Positions 51,689-61,834 are shown, counted from the stretch's first letter. The stretch: DNA of 64,000 nt from Bacteroidetes bacterium GWF2_41_31 (GCA_001769215.1 MEOL01000032.1:1-64000); one strand, 5' to 3'. The notes: generated by a model not told the origin, from the sequence alone. Made by a program: numbers and translations.

Positions 51689-54466
51689 ATGAACGAACCT
51701 AAAAAACTGTTTTTGCTGGATGCGATGGCATTGATATACCGCGCCTATTTTGCATTTAGCAAGAACCCCCGCATCAACAGCAAAGGACAGAATACGTCGG
51801 CTGTTCTGGGCTTTGCAAACGCGCTGCTCGACATACTCAAGAATCAGAAACCCACTCATATAGGTGTTGCTTTCGATACCCATGCACCCACTGTTCGACA
51901 CGACGATTTTGCCGAATATAAGGCCAACCGCGAAAAAATGCCCGAAGATCTGGCCGCTTCCATCCCATTTATTGTGGAATTGATAAAAGGATTTAATATT
52001 CCCATCCTTTCGGTGGATGGCTATGAAGCCGATGACGTCATTGGTACCCTTGCCAAAAGAGCCGAGAAAGCGGGCTTTACCACTTTCATGATGACTCCCG
52101 ACAAGGATTTCGGTCAGCTGGTAAGCGAAAATATCTTTATGTACAAACCTGCCCGCATGGGCAATGGTGCCGAAGTTTGGGGAATTAAAGAAGTCTGCGA
52201 ACGGTATCAGCTTGAGAACCCTTTGCAGATGATCGATTTACTGGGACTGTGGGGCGATGCATCGGACAACATCCCCGGTGTGCCCGGAATTGGTGAAAAA
52301 ACCGCCATCAAACTGATTGCCGAGTACGGCTCCATGGAAAACCTCCTGGATCACACGGATGAACTCAAGGGTAAACTTAAAGAAAACCTGGAACGGTTCA
52401 CCGATCAGGCACTCCAAAGCAAATCGTTGGCTACCATTATTTTAGATGTACCCATCGAGTTTAATCCGGAGAAGTTGATATTGGATGATCCTGATTTTGA
52501 AAAACTTAAAATACTGTTTGAAGAGCTTGAATTCAGAAATTATGCGGCCCGGGTAGAGGCACTTTATTCCCCGCAGCAAAACACTGTAACACAGGTGGAT
52601 CTGTTTTCGGATGAAGAGGAAAGTGGCTCGGTTGTAACCGAAGTAACCGATAAAAAAACCATACTAAACACTCCTCACCAGTATCACCTGGTCAGCACCA
52701 AAGAAGAAGCTCTGCAACTGGCGGCTTTGCTGGGGAAGCAAAACGAGTTTTGTTTCGATACAGAAACTACGGGTGTAGACGCCAACAATGCAGAGTTGGT
52801 TGGAATGTCCTTCGCCTTCAAGGCAGGCGAAGCCTGGTATGTGCCGGTTTCTGAAAATTACCATGAAGCCCTCGAAACCGTCGGGCTTTTTAAGAAGGTG
52901 ATGGAAAACCCGAAAATCACCAAAATCGGGCAGAATATCAAGTTCGATGCCAGCATGCTCAATTGGTACGAGGTAAAAGTAGCCGGACGTTTTTTCGATA
53001 CCATGATTGCCCATTACCTTATCCAGCCCGACATGCGCCACAACATGGATGTGCTTTCAGAAACATATTTGAACTACAAGCCCGTGAGCATCGAGACCCT
53101 CATCGGGAAGAAAGGCAAAAACCAGGGAAGTATGCGCGATGCCAATCCGGCAGAAATCAAAGAATATGCAGCCGAAGATGCCGATATCACCTTGCAGCTA
53201 AAAGAGGTCTTTGAACCCATGCTGGTGGAAGCCGGAACAAAAAAACTGTTCGATGAAATAGAAATGCCCCTGGTACCGGTACTGGCCTCCATGGAAGCAG
53301 AGGGTGTGAAGTTGGATGTGGACACGCTGGTTCAGTTCAGCCAGGAACTGGAAACCCAGATTGGCGTCACCCAAGCGGAGATTTTCCGCCTGGCCGATAC
53401 CGAATTCAATATTGCTTCACCCAAACAAATGGGAGAAGTATTGTTCGAAAAACTCGCCATCATCGATAAACCCAAAAAGACCAAAACCGGACAGTATGCC
53501 ACCGGTGAAGATGAGCTCTTAAAACTGACCCACCGCCATCCGATTATAGAGAGGATTCTTGAATTTCGATCGCTCACCAAGTTAAAATCTACTTATGTGG
53601 ATGCACTTCCTGCGCTGGTCAACCCACGTGACGGACGAATTCATACCTCCTACAACCAGGCTGTTGCGGCAACCGGGCGACTGAGTTCTAACAATCCAAA
53701 CCTGCAGAATATTCCCATACGGACCGAACTCGGTCGTGAAATCAGGAAAGCCTTTATCCCCCGCAACAGCGATTATGTGTTGATGGCCGCCGACTATTCT
53801 CAAATTGAATTGCGGATCATCGCCCACCTGAGTGATGATAAAGCCATGATCCATGATTTTAGCGAAGGCGTTGATATCCATACGGCTACGGCCTCAAGGG
53901 TTTACAATATGCCTTTGGGCGAAGTTACCCGCGACATGCGCAGAAATGCCAAGACTGTAAATTTTGGAATTATTTATGGTATTTCGGCTTTTGGATTAAG
54001 CGAAAGACTGGGTATTCCACGGAGGGAGGCTGCCGATATCATCAGCAGTTATTTTGAGAAATACCCCGGTGTTAAAAAGTACATGGACAGCACCATCGCT
54101 TTCGCGAAAGCAAACGGCTACGTGGAAACCATCATGGGCAGACGGCGTTATCTGAATGATATTAACTCTGGAAATGCGACTGTCAGGGGTTTTGCCGAAC
54201 GAAATGCGATCAACGCGCCCATCCAGGGATCATCGGCAGACATGATTAAAATCGCTATGATCAGTATTTACAACGAGATGGTGGAGAAAAACCTGAAAAC
54301 CAAAATGATCCTTCAGGTACATGATGAGCTTGTTTTTGATGTACACCGTGAAGAGGTGGAGATCATGAAAATACTGATAGAAAAAAACATGAAACAGGCC
54401 ATGAAACTAAGTGTTCCGGTGGAGGTGGACATTAATATTGGAGAAAACTGGCTCGAAGCCCATTAA
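51689..54466 (+). CDS. polA: DNA polymerase I
   Basis: 925 residues with all three parts: 5'-3' exonuclease (about 1-290, KKLFLLDAMALIYRAYFAF, DKDFGQLV, LLGLWGDASDNIPGVPGIGEKTA), 3'-5' proofreading exonuclease (about 320-510, FCFDTETTGVD with metal-binding Asp/Glu intact) and polymerase (about 540-925; ATGRLSSNNPNLQNIPI, motif A MAADYSQIELRI, motif B RRNAKTVNFGIIYG, motif C QVHDELVFDV). Gap filling and Okazaki fragment maturation. The ROK gene starts 12 nt downstream. Confidence 0.97.
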   Translation: MNEPKKLFLLDAMALIYRAYFAFSKNPRINSKGQNTSAVLGFANALLDILKNQKPTHIGVAFDTHAPTVRHDDFAEYKANREKMPEDLAASIPFIVELIKGFNIPILSVDGYEADDVIGTLAKRAEKAGFTTFMMTPDKDFGQLVSENIFMYKPARMGNGAEVWGIKEVCERYQLENPLQMIDLLGLWGDASDNIPGVPGIGEKTAIKLIAEYGSMENLLDHTDELKGKLKENLERFTDQALQSKSLATIILDVPIEFNPEKLILDDPDFEKLKILFEELEFRNYAARVEALYSPQQNTVTQVDLFSDEEESGSVVTEVTDKKTILNTPHQYHLVSTKEEALQLAALLGKQNEFCFDTETTGVDANNAELVGMSFAFKAGEAWYVPVSENYHEALETVGLFKKVMENPKITKIGQNIKFDASMLNWYEVKVAGRFFDTMIAHYLIQPDMRHNMDVLSETYLNYKPVSIETLIGKKGKNQGSMRDANPAEIKEYAAEDADITLQLKEVFEPMLVEAGTKKLFDEIEMPLVPVLASMEAEGVKLDVDTLVQFSQELETQIGVTQAEIFRLADTEFNIASPKQMGEVLFEKLAIIDKPKKTKTGQYATGEDELLKLTHRHPIIERILEFRSLTKLKSTYVDALPALVNPRDGRIHTSYNQAVAATGRLSSNNPNLQNIPIRTELGREIRKAFIPRNSDYVLMAADYSQIELRIIAHLSDDKAMIHDFSEGVDIHTATASRVYNMPLGEVTRDMRRNAKTVNFGIIYGISAFGLSERLGIPRREAADIISSYFEKYPGVKKYMDSTIAFAKANGYVETIMGRRRYLNDINSGNATVRGFAERNAINAPIQGSSADMIKIAMISIYNEMVEKNLKTKMILQVHDELVFDVHREEVEIMKILIEKNMKQAMKLSVPVEVDINIGENWLEAH

Positions 54467-54478
54467 TTTATTCAACGA

Positions 54479-55564
54479 ATGAACAACAGAACCATATTAA
54501 CTCTGGATGCCGGAGGCACCAACCTGAAGTTTAACGCCATAGATCAACATCAGAATAACGTGGCGAGTACCATACTTCCTTCGGTGGCAGAATCGCTGGA
54601 CGAGCTTTTAAACCGGCTGGTGGATGGATTTCGTGAAATAGACCGCAACAGTGGCAACCGGGCTATGGCTATCAGTTTTTCCTTTCCAGGTCCGGCTGAT
54701 TATGTTTTAGGGATTATCGGTGATCTGGAAAACCTTCCGTTGTTTAGGGGAGGCATTGCTCTCAAGGCTTTTCTTGAAATGAAATTCAACATGCCGGTTT
54801 TCATTAACAACGATGGCGATTTGTTTGCATTGGGCGAGGCCATGAACGGATTGTTGCCGCATATCAATGAGCAACTAACCAAAGCAGGTCACACAAAACA
54901 ATACCGTAACTTACTTGGTGTAACTCTGGGAACCGGATTTGGGGCCGGCATCGTTTTGAATGGAAAGCTTTTATTGGGAGATAATTCATCCGGAGCTGAA
55001 ATAAACCGCATGTCGAGCCCTGCCAACATGAACCAAAGTGTTGAGGAAGTATTGAGTATCAGAGGCATTCGAAATTTATTTGCCAAAGAAGCCAACATCT
55101 CCTTTAAGGATACCCCACAGCCTTTTGATATTTACCGCCTAGGCATGGGAGAACTAAAAGGAAACAGAGAGGCTGCTGTTGCAGCTTGGAGCCACTTTGG
55201 TGAAATCCTGGGAGAAGTGCTTGCCAATGCCATCACCCTGATTGATGGACTTATTGTGATTGGTGGCGGACTTTCCGGAGCATGGAAATTGTTTCTTCCC
55301 AAAGCCGTTGAAACCATGAATGGACGGTTCTTTAAGCCTGATGGTCAAACCATTCCACGCATGGAGGTTTTTGCCTATAACCTGCACAACGCCGATTGTC
55401 TGGCCGACTTCTTGGCCAACGATCAACAAATGATCACCGTTCCCCAATCAGATAAGCAGGTTCCTTATAATCCTATAAAAAAAGTAGGTGTAGGCATTTC
55501 GATGTTGGGAACCAGCGAAGCCGTTGCCGTGGGAGCGGTTGCTTTTGCTAAAGAAAACAATTAG
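54479..55564 (+). CDS. ROK family protein (sugar kinase-like)
   Basis: 361-residue ASKHA-fold protein. LTLDAGGTNLKFNAID (phosphate 1), INNDGDLFALGEAM (catalytic Asp region), and GVTLGTGFGAGIVLNGKLLLG are clear. The usual ROK zinc motif CxCGxxGCxE is absent; the corresponding place reads EINRMSSPANMNQSVEEVLS. Glucokinase or another hexose kinase is likely but substrate is open. Twelve nt after polA, so probably co-transcribed. Confidence 0.82.
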   Translation: MNNRTILTLDAGGTNLKFNAIDQHQNNVASTILPSVAESLDELLNRLVDGFREIDRNSGNRAMAISFSFPGPADYVLGIIGDLENLPLFRGGIALKAFLEMKFNMPVFINNDGDLFALGEAMNGLLPHINEQLTKAGHTKQYRNLLGVTLGTGFGAGIVLNGKLLLGDNSSGAEINRMSSPANMNQSVEEVLSIRGIRNLFAKEANISFKDTPQPFDIYRLGMGELKGNREAAVAAWSHFGEILGEVLANAITLIDGLIVIGGGLSGAWKLFLPKAVETMNGRFFKPDGQTIPRMEVFAYNLHNADCLADFLANDQQMITVPQSDKQVPYNPIKKVGVGISMLGTSEAVAVGAVAFAKENN

Positions 55565-55568
55565 CTAC

Positions 55569-56360
55569 TTAATTAACCACAAACTTCCGGGCAACCGATT
55601 TTCTACCGTTTGTTTCTACAACATAAAAGTAGGTTCCGGTACTTAACGCTTGTGTGTTAAGCTGATAAAACTGTTGATGAGGTGGAATGGATTCGTGCCG
55701 GAGGATACTTCCGTTAACATCCATTAGCATTAATTGTGTTGAATACTGCTGCGATTCAGTCGATAAGGGAATATGGATCATATTGGTAGCCGGGTTGGGA
55801 AAGGCATTTCCCATAAACAAACCTGTTGGTTCCGGAATGCTGCTCAACGTTCCGGGAATGCCATAAACTTTGGTGTTAACGGTAAACGGACTAACAGAGA
55901 AATCGTAAACAAAACACAAAAGTTTCGATTCAGTATCACTCAAATTATATACGGTGGAATAGCCGGCTCCGGGCAGATTTAAAAAAGAAACCCCCACTTC
56001 GTTTACGATTTTGGTAGTATATATGTAATAACCTGAGGTGTCGCCCGTTGCAACATACTCGGTAAAAACGGCCAGCAATTCAATCTGATCATCACTATTA
56101 AATAGCTTTGTGGAAACATAGGCCACATCGTAAAGATAGGTATTGGCTGGAGGAACGATGGAGATTGTCTTCAACAAGGAAAAATCAGTGTTGTAGATAA
56201 AACACTCACTCGTGTTATAATCAACACCATAATACACCTTGCCCACACCATCCAGATTTGTAGCATAAACCGCATCGCTCAAGGTGGTTTCCAGGTTTAC
56301 CTGCCCAAAGGATGTAAAACCAATAAAGAATAAAAGAACAATAGTTAATGATCGTTTCAT
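55569..56360 (-). CDS. Small T9SS-exported protein
   Basis: 263 residues. The start at 56360 gives signal peptide MKRSLTIVLLFFIGFTSFGQ. About 165 residues of beta-rich sequence without recognised domain are followed by a T9SS sorting domain (NAFPNPATNMIHIPLS to KSVARKFVVN). Its stop is 4 nt from the ROK stop. Confidence 0.8.
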   Translation of the reverse strand: MKRSLTIVLLFFIGFTSFGQVNLETTLSDAVYATNLDGVGKVYYGVDYNTSECFIYNTDFSLLKTISIVPPANTYLYDVAYVSTKLFNSDDQIELLAVFTEYVATGDTSGYYIYTTKIVNEVGVSFLNLPGAGYSTVYNLSDTESKLLCFVYDFSVSPFTVNTKVYGIPGTLSSIPEPTGLFMGNAFPNPATNMIHIPLSTESQQYSTQLMLMDVNGSILRHESIPPHQQFYQLNTQALSTGTYFYVVETNGRKSVARKFVVN

Positions 56361-56455
56361 AAGGTTAAAATTTGGCTGCAATATTAGTGCTAATTCCCCT
56401 TATTTTAAAGCATTTTGTATCGTTTTTTAAACAGGATCAACGAAATCTTGTTGCG

Positions 56456-57991
56456 CTATTTGCGCACGAGAAAGGCACATCTCTCATTTCGATCATATTC
56501 TGTGTAGTATTCATTTGTGTCGATCGCTCCGGAATCGAGGCAGGGAAGTCCTGTATCGGTATATTTTAGTCCTTTAAGCGGCACCACGATGTATACTATG
56601 TTTAATGTAGCTGCCCGCGCGAAAAATTCCTGCTGTGTAAGGGGATGTTTTATGCTTACCTGATAATATTCAAACGCCTTGAAACTGGCAAGGTTATAAT
56701 TTTCCAACTCATTGAATATAAATGTGTAAGGAACCAATGTCAACGCGGTTTTATCAGGAATTCCTGACAGCATCTCTTTACTTATTTTGGTGTGATCGTT
56801 GTTTTTCTGAAAAATGCCAACAAACATTTTTGTTACGAAAATGAGTTGAAAGATCAGTAGAACCGCATACAGCCACTTCCTGATATAGGCAGATTTGTCC
56901 TTCATTCTGATGATATCGATAGCAATAATGATGGCCATAAAAGGAAAAAAATAGATGAGGTACCTCTCGGCAATCTGCGATCCGGCAACATTTAGAGTCA
57001 CAATCAATGTCAAAATATAAACCATGAGGTGCGTATGTTGGCGAAAGAGATATTTAAAATTGGGGATGAGGGCCAGTAGAAAAAACGCCGATATCGCCCA
57101 AACCCTGTCGCTCCAGAAAAAACGCTGGTGCTCCTCACTCAACTTAATCATGATATTTAAGAATAAATTGAAGAAATTGTCCGAAAGATAATTGGTGGCA
57201 TTGTTGTCGGGCCAGTTTTTTATCTGATAAAGCCACATTTCAAAATGGCCTTCCTGCCAAAGGTCAAAAAAGTACAGCAAACAAATTATTCCGCTCGACA
57301 CGGAGAATGTCAAAGCACCTTTCCATTTTTTCGCCTGAACGAGGACCATCAATCCGGCCATTGAAAAAATCAGTCCGTTCAAATGCGTCAGAAAGGCCAA
57401 TCCGGCCAGCATACCCGATAAAACAAGAATACGCTGCGCATGAACTTTAACAAAGGATTTTTCGAGAAGCCAATAGGATGAAAACCCGAAAAACATCACC
57501 CAAATTTCAGGTCTGAAAGTAAAGGCATAAAGGACAATCAACGGATTAAAAAGAATGATAAATACCGTTACAATCAAGTGATCCCTACTAAACCAAACTT
57601 TGTTATCCTTGAAAAAATAGTAAAGCACCCACAAAAATCCGATCAGGAAGATCAGGGTGGTGAATCTCAGCGGATTTACCGACCAGCCAAACACCTTAAT
57701 AAGCAACGCACCAATAAAAATATTCAGTTTGTGGTAGCTAAAAAGGCGGTGATCGGATCCTAGAAAATCAATCAGGGTGGCCGTTTTTACCACACCTTCT
57801 TTTGCCAGCCAAAAAGATTGCTCGCCAAAAAAAGCATCATCGATATAAATAAACCTGTGCCACATGCTAGCCATAAAAACCAGCATACCCACCCCGGTTA
57901 TTCCCAGCAAAAGAGTAGGACTAAAAAGCACAGAAAACAGTTGATTCGTTCCCCGACCTTTCATCAATGCAGGAGGCGTTTTATTACTCAT
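56456..57991 (-). CDS. GT-C type membrane glycosyltransferase (PMT/ArnT-like)
   Basis: 511 residues with about 11 hydrophobic helices and a soluble C-terminal part. YIDDAFFGEQSFWLAKEGV in the first loop holds the acidic residues typical of GT39/GT83-like enzymes, which transfer a sugar from a polyprenyl carrier outside the inner membrane. RPEIWVMFFGFSSYWLL and LNGLIFSMAGLMVL fit this class. Target is unknown. The ATG at 57991 is preferred to a TTG three codons earlier. Confidence 0.75.
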   Translation of the reverse strand: MSNKTPPALMKGRGTNQLFSVLFSPTLLLGITGVGMLVFMASMWHRFIYIDDAFFGEQSFWLAKEGVVKTATLIDFLGSDHRLFSYHKLNIFIGALLIKVFGWSVNPLRFTTLIFLIGFLWVLYYFFKDNKVWFSRDHLIVTVFIILFNPLIVLYAFTFRPEIWVMFFGFSSYWLLEKSFVKVHAQRILVLSGMLAGLAFLTHLNGLIFSMAGLMVLVQAKKWKGALTFSVSSGIICLLYFFDLWQEGHFEMWLYQIKNWPDNNATNYLSDNFFNLFLNIMIKLSEEHQRFFWSDRVWAISAFFLLALIPNFKYLFRQHTHLMVYILTLIVTLNVAGSQIAERYLIYFFPFMAIIIAIDIIRMKDKSAYIRKWLYAVLLIFQLIFVTKMFVGIFQKNNDHTKISKEMLSGIPDKTALTLVPYTFIFNELENYNLASFKAFEYYQVSIKHPLTQQEFFARAATLNIVYIVVPLKGLKYTDTGLPCLDSGAIDTNEYYTEYDRNERCAFLVRK

Positions 57992-58166
57992 GATCTCCAA
58001 AAAAAATACCAGAAAACCAGAGTGTGATTAAAATCTACGGGGAATTCTCTGCAAGTCCGGCATGCAAATTATTTTTGGTAAAAATATTAAATTATGCTTA
58101 TTAATAAACATGAAGGCTATGGAACCCAGGTTTGCCTGTCTGTTTGATGAAATCAGGAAGTGAATT

Positions 58167-58769
58167 TCAGAGTTTTCTTTTTTTCATCAAACAACGCCAT
58201 ATTTTATGTGGGTTAGCCTCTTCATTACCAAAAACGCTGACTTCAAGCGATAATATTTCGAAGAAGGCATCCACGGCCAAAACAATGTCACTGGCAGAGC
58301 GTAAAGGTGGCCCGGTGCGCACCTGAACTCCGTCACCATTGCCCATTAACGATAGCCACAAACCATTTTCTTTGAGAGAGGAAGCCAGTTTTTTCGCCAC
58401 CAGACTGCGTTCTTCATGCGTATCGAAAGTATGATAAAAACCACGATCGAAAATGAAGTCAAAGGCCTCTTTCGGCAAGTCTTGGTACATTATATCCATT
58501 GATAACCAGGTTATTTTAGAAGCCATTGCTCCAGCAGTTGTCTTTGCCTTTTCCAGTGCTAGCTCCGATACATCCATGGCGGTGACTTCAAATCCCTGTT
58601 TGGTCAGCCAGATGGCCTCCACACCCAGTCCACAACCCGGGTCGAGTACTTTGCAGGGAGCGATTGGTGTTTGCTCAACCATTTCGATAAGGTTGAAATC
58701 AGGATTGGAATGTACCCAGGGAGTATGCCCTGTTAAGTAGCGATCGATAAAACGGTTTTCTTCAGTCAT
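58167..58769 (-). CDS. Class I SAM-dependent methyltransferase
   Basis: 200 residues with Rossmann motifs: I VLDPGCGLGVEAIWLT, II VTAMDVSELALEKAK, and FDFIFDRGFYHTF after strand 4. It resembles TehB/thiopurine-methyltransferase-like proteins that act on small molecules (W at TGHTPWVHSNPDF near the start). Substrate is not assignable. Confidence 0.85.
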   Translation of the reverse strand: MTEENRFIDRYLTGHTPWVHSNPDFNLIEMVEQTPIAPCKVLDPGCGLGVEAIWLTKQGFEVTAMDVSELALEKAKTTAGAMASKITWLSMDIMYQDLPKEAFDFIFDRGFYHTFDTHEERSLVAKKLASSLKENGLWLSLMGNGDGVQVRTGPPLRSASDIVLAVDAFFEILSLEVSVFGNEEANPHKIWRCLMKKRKL

Positions 58770-58911
58770 GATTTTGTTTTTTCACCAACAAGTGATTACA
58801 CATTATTACAAATGGCGAAAATAAAACCATTTTGTGGAATAAGGTTGCCTTCTCAGATGTCAAATGTGCAATTGAAAATAAAAGTTCAATTCTTTTAAAT
58901 ATATCTTTGCA

Positions 58912-58919
58912 GTCCTTTA
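58912..58919 (+). promoter_or_regulatory. -7 promoter box for the TonB-type receptor
   Basis: TATCTTTG fits TAnnTTTG and ends only 10 nt before the ATG at 58930, so the 5' leader would be very short, about 5 nt. Confidence 0.45.
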
Positions 58920-58929
58920 AAAAACATCC

Positions 58930-61356
58930 ATGAAAAACGTTTTAATCTTTGCCATATTCTTCCTTTCTATTGTTCAAACTATGTTGGCCATTGTGCCCGA
59001 TGATGCGCGCCCCAGGGGAACCATATCAGGAAAAGTAATTGATTCCTTATCAAACGATCCGGTTGAATACGCTACCGTGGCTTTGTACCTTCACGGGTCT
59101 AAAAAACTGGTAGGTGGCATGATCTCTGACCTGACCGGGTCGTTTCGGTTTAAAGGACTCGAGTTTAGCGAATATGACATTGAGATTTCGTTTATAGGAT
59201 ACAACGACCTGATGACAAGAAATGTACAAGTGTCAGAAAGTCAATCGACTGTTGATTTAGGGAAAGTGTACCTGCAGCGATCGGCACTCAACCTGAAGGA
59301 AGTGGAAATTGTGGGCGGTGCACCTGCCATTGAATATCAAATCGACAGGAAAGTGATTCATGTTGATAAACAAATTACGGCCATATCAGGAACAGCAGTT
59401 GATATCCTTGAATCGGTTCCATCAGTAAGTGTGGATTTGGAAGGAAATGTCACTTTGCGTGGAAGCAGTAGTTTTGCAGTATACATCGATGGAAAACCAT
59501 CCGTACTCGAGGCATCTGACATCCTCAGCCAGATTCCGGCTTCTTCTATCGCCGATATCGAGATTATCACCAACCCGTCCGCCAAATTCGATCCGGACGG
59601 CACAGCAGGAATCATCAACATTAAAATGAAAAAAATAAAACTCGAAGGGTTTAACGGTGTTTTTAACGCCAACATTGGACAGTACAACACGTTGGGTGGC
59701 GATTTTTTATTGAATTATAAAAAGGAAAAATACAACTTGTATTTTGTTGCTGATTACAATAAACGACGCCGGAAAGGTACCATGATTAACAATCGTACTA
59801 CCACCACAAACGACACCATTTTTCACACAAATGCTGTTGGGGACAGGGAGAGAAACCGAACCGGCTGGAATGTGAGAACAGGAATCGAACTGAACCCGAC
59901 GAAAAATGATTATGCCAATATCGGTTTGAATTATGGAAACCGCAGCCACGGCGGCACCTTTGTTTCCAAATATGATGCATGGATTGAGCCCGGGAATGCT
60001 CAAAATAGATATACAAGCTATGAGGACGAAAAAAGGAGTGGAAACAACTACAGTGTTAATTTCGATTACAGGCATCAATTTGGGCATCCTGAACATGAGT
60101 TGGCGTTTCAGTTGATTTATGATGGCCATGATGGCGATGAAACCTCGATTAACGAACTAAAAGATACGATCGGGCAAATGGTTAGTGGTCAAACTTCAAC
60201 CGAAAGTGGTCCGTTGGCGCGGATAAGATTAAAATTGGATTATACACGTCCCATATTGGAAAACAATAAATTAGAAGCTGGTTATCAGTCGATACTGGCT
60301 CGTTCGAAGGAAGAAAACACGGTCAGCGACTACAACCTGGTTACTCACGGTTACGATTTAATTCCGGAATATGGTCACGTTGCACTTTACAACGATGATG
60401 TACATGCGGTATATGCCACTTTTTCGGGAGAAGCCAAAAAGTTTGGCTACATGGTTGGGTTGCGGGGTGAATACACCAACCGGAAAATGGAACTTCAAGA
60501 CGAAAACACCCATTTTACGCTCGATCGTTTCGACTACTTTCCCTCATTGCATGTGTCGTATCAATTCCCCAACGATCACCAGGTGATGGCCAGCTATTCG
60601 AGGAGGATCGAGCGGCCGCGGAGTTATTTTCTGGAGCCCTTTATCACCATAGTGGATGCATACAACGTCAGGAAAGGAAACCCGGAATTGTTGCCGGAAT
60701 ACATCGACAGCTATGATCTGAGCTATCAGAAAAAAATCAAGAAAAATTTTGTTTCCCTGGAAGCCTATTATCGGATAACACACAATAAAATTGAGCGGGT
60801 ACGTAGCGTATACCAGGACAATATCATGATGCAGACATTTGAAAATGTAGGTAGCGACTATAGCCTTGGCCTTGAGGCAATGCTTAGTTTAGATTTTGTA
60901 AAATGGTGGAAAATGGAGTTGATGGGCAACCTGTTTAACTATCGGGTGGAAGGTACGTTGTATGATGTTCCGTTTAGCCGCACGAGCCTGAACTGGGGAT
61001 CGCGTTTAAACAACACTTTTTTTGCCGGTGATTTCACCAAACTCCAGATCAATGGTAATTACAACAGCCCTTCTGTTTCGGCACAGGGAACCCGCGAAGG
61101 GTTTTATATTTTAAATGTAGCCGTGAGCCGCGATTTTTTCAGGCGCAAATTGACATTGATTGCGCAGGCACGTGATGTTCTTTCCACTGCCAAACATGAA
61201 TTTACTTCGGAAGGTACCGATTTTTATAACTATATTATGTACCAGCCGAAGTCGCCCTTTTTCTCTCTTACCCTGACCTATAAGCTGAACAATTATAAAA
61301 TGAAAAAAAACAGGGGAGATGCTGGAGAAGGCCTGGAAGGCGAAGGTGAAATGTAA
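58930..61356 (+). CDS. TonB-dependent receptor family outer-membrane protein
   Basis: 808 residues. Signal peptide (1-20), a carboxypeptidase-regulatory-like domain (about 28-112, RGTISGKVIDSLSNDPVEYATVALYL), a plug (about 130-235, ITAISGTAVDILESVPSVSVD, VTLRGSSSFAVYIDGKPSVL) and an outer-membrane beta-barrel domain of the OMP_b-brl_3 group (to the end). No SusD partner follows, so peptides, metals or siderophores are as likely as sugars. The start has a very short leader after its promoter box. Confidence 0.9.
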   Translation: MKNVLIFAIFFLSIVQTMLAIVPDDARPRGTISGKVIDSLSNDPVEYATVALYLHGSKKLVGGMISDLTGSFRFKGLEFSEYDIEISFIGYNDLMTRNVQVSESQSTVDLGKVYLQRSALNLKEVEIVGGAPAIEYQIDRKVIHVDKQITAISGTAVDILESVPSVSVDLEGNVTLRGSSSFAVYIDGKPSVLEASDILSQIPASSIADIEIITNPSAKFDPDGTAGIINIKMKKIKLEGFNGVFNANIGQYNTLGGDFLLNYKKEKYNLYFVADYNKRRRKGTMINNRTTTTNDTIFHTNAVGDRERNRTGWNVRTGIELNPTKNDYANIGLNYGNRSHGGTFVSKYDAWIEPGNAQNRYTSYEDEKRSGNNYSVNFDYRHQFGHPEHELAFQLIYDGHDGDETSINELKDTIGQMVSGQTSTESGPLARIRLKLDYTRPILENNKLEAGYQSILARSKEENTVSDYNLVTHGYDLIPEYGHVALYNDDVHAVYATFSGEAKKFGYMVGLRGEYTNRKMELQDENTHFTLDRFDYFPSLHVSYQFPNDHQVMASYSRRIERPRSYFLEPFITIVDAYNVRKGNPELLPEYIDSYDLSYQKKIKKNFVSLEAYYRITHNKIERVRSVYQDNIMMQTFENVGSDYSLGLEAMLSLDFVKWWKMELMGNLFNYRVEGTLYDVPFSRTSLNWGSRLNNTFFAGDFTKLQINGNYNSPSVSAQGTREGFYILNVAVSRDFFRRKLTLIAQARDVLSTAKHEFTSEGTDFYNYIMYQPKSPFFSLTLTYKLNNYKMKKNRGDAGEGLEGEGEM

Positions 61357-61396
61357 TCCGATTATTGATGAAGGGGCTTTTTAACGGATTATGACT

Positions 61397-61404
61397 TATT
61401 TTTG
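61397..61404 (+). promoter_or_regulatory. -7 box with adjoining inverted repeat for the DUF1289 gene
   Basis: TATTTTTG fits TAnnTTTG, 53 nt before the ATG at 61457. TTGCCCC (61402-61408) overlapping the box pairs with GGGGCAA (61421-61427), a 7-bp inverted repeat across the expected transcription start. Confidence 0.4.
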
Positions 61405-61456
61405 CCCCATGGCTGCCCGAGGGGCAACTCACTTGCTTTATACTAACTAAACTAAC

Positions 61457-61657
61457 ATGATGACTGAAATATCCTCTCCCTGTATGAAAATTTGCCACCG
61501 CGACAGCCTTGGTGTTTGCTTTGGTTGCCGCCGCACCAGCGAAGAAATTGGTAACTGGTCGAAATATACCGACGAAGAAAAGCTGGAGGTGTTGGATAAA
61601 ATCCGTTATCGTACCAATGTAAGAGGCGAATCGCCACCCCACAGTTTTTTACGGTAG
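61457..61657 (+). CDS. DUF1289 domain protein
   Basis: 66-residue cysteine-rich protein. SPCMKICHRDSLGVCFGCRRT gives four Cys in the DUF1289 pattern, followed by SEEIGNWSKYTDEEKLEVLDKI. Probably binds a metal; function unknown. A second in-frame ATG directly follows the first. Just upstream of tRNA-Pro, with its own promoter. Confidence 0.9.
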   Translation: MMTEISSPCMKICHRDSLGVCFGCRRTSEEIGNWSKYTDEEKLEVLDKIRYRTNVRGESPPHSFLR

Positions 61658-61696
61658 AAATTGGAGATAAACCATCGAATGAAATCAATAAAACAT

Positions 61697-61704
61697 TAAT
61701 TTTG
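61697..61704 (+). promoter_or_regulatory. -7 promoter box for tRNA-Pro
   Basis: TAATTTTG fits TAnnTTTG, 11 nt before the first base of the tRNA. Confidence 0.55.
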
Positions 61705-61715
61705 CCACTTGTAAT

Positions 61716-61788
61716 CGGGGTGTGGCGCAGTTGGTAGCGCGCGTCGTTCGGGACGACGAGGCCGGAAGTTCGAGTCTTCTTACCCCGA
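61716..61788 (+). tRNA. tRNA-Pro (CGG anticodon)
   Basis: 73-nt cloverleaf: acceptor CGGGGTG/TACCCCG, D stem GCGC/GCGC, anticodon arm CGTCG-TTCGGGA-CGACG with anticodon CGG, T arm GGAAG-TTCGAGT-CTTCT, discriminator A, no encoded CCA. Confidence 0.93.
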
Positions 61789-61793
61789 CTTTT

Positions 61794-61834
61794 AAAGGGT
61801 TTAATCTGGTGAATATCAGGTTAAACCTTTTTTT
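61794..61834 (+). terminator. Terminator of tRNA-Pro
   Basis: Stem GGTTTAATCTG / CAGGTTAAACC with an A tract before and seven T after. Confidence 0.8.
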
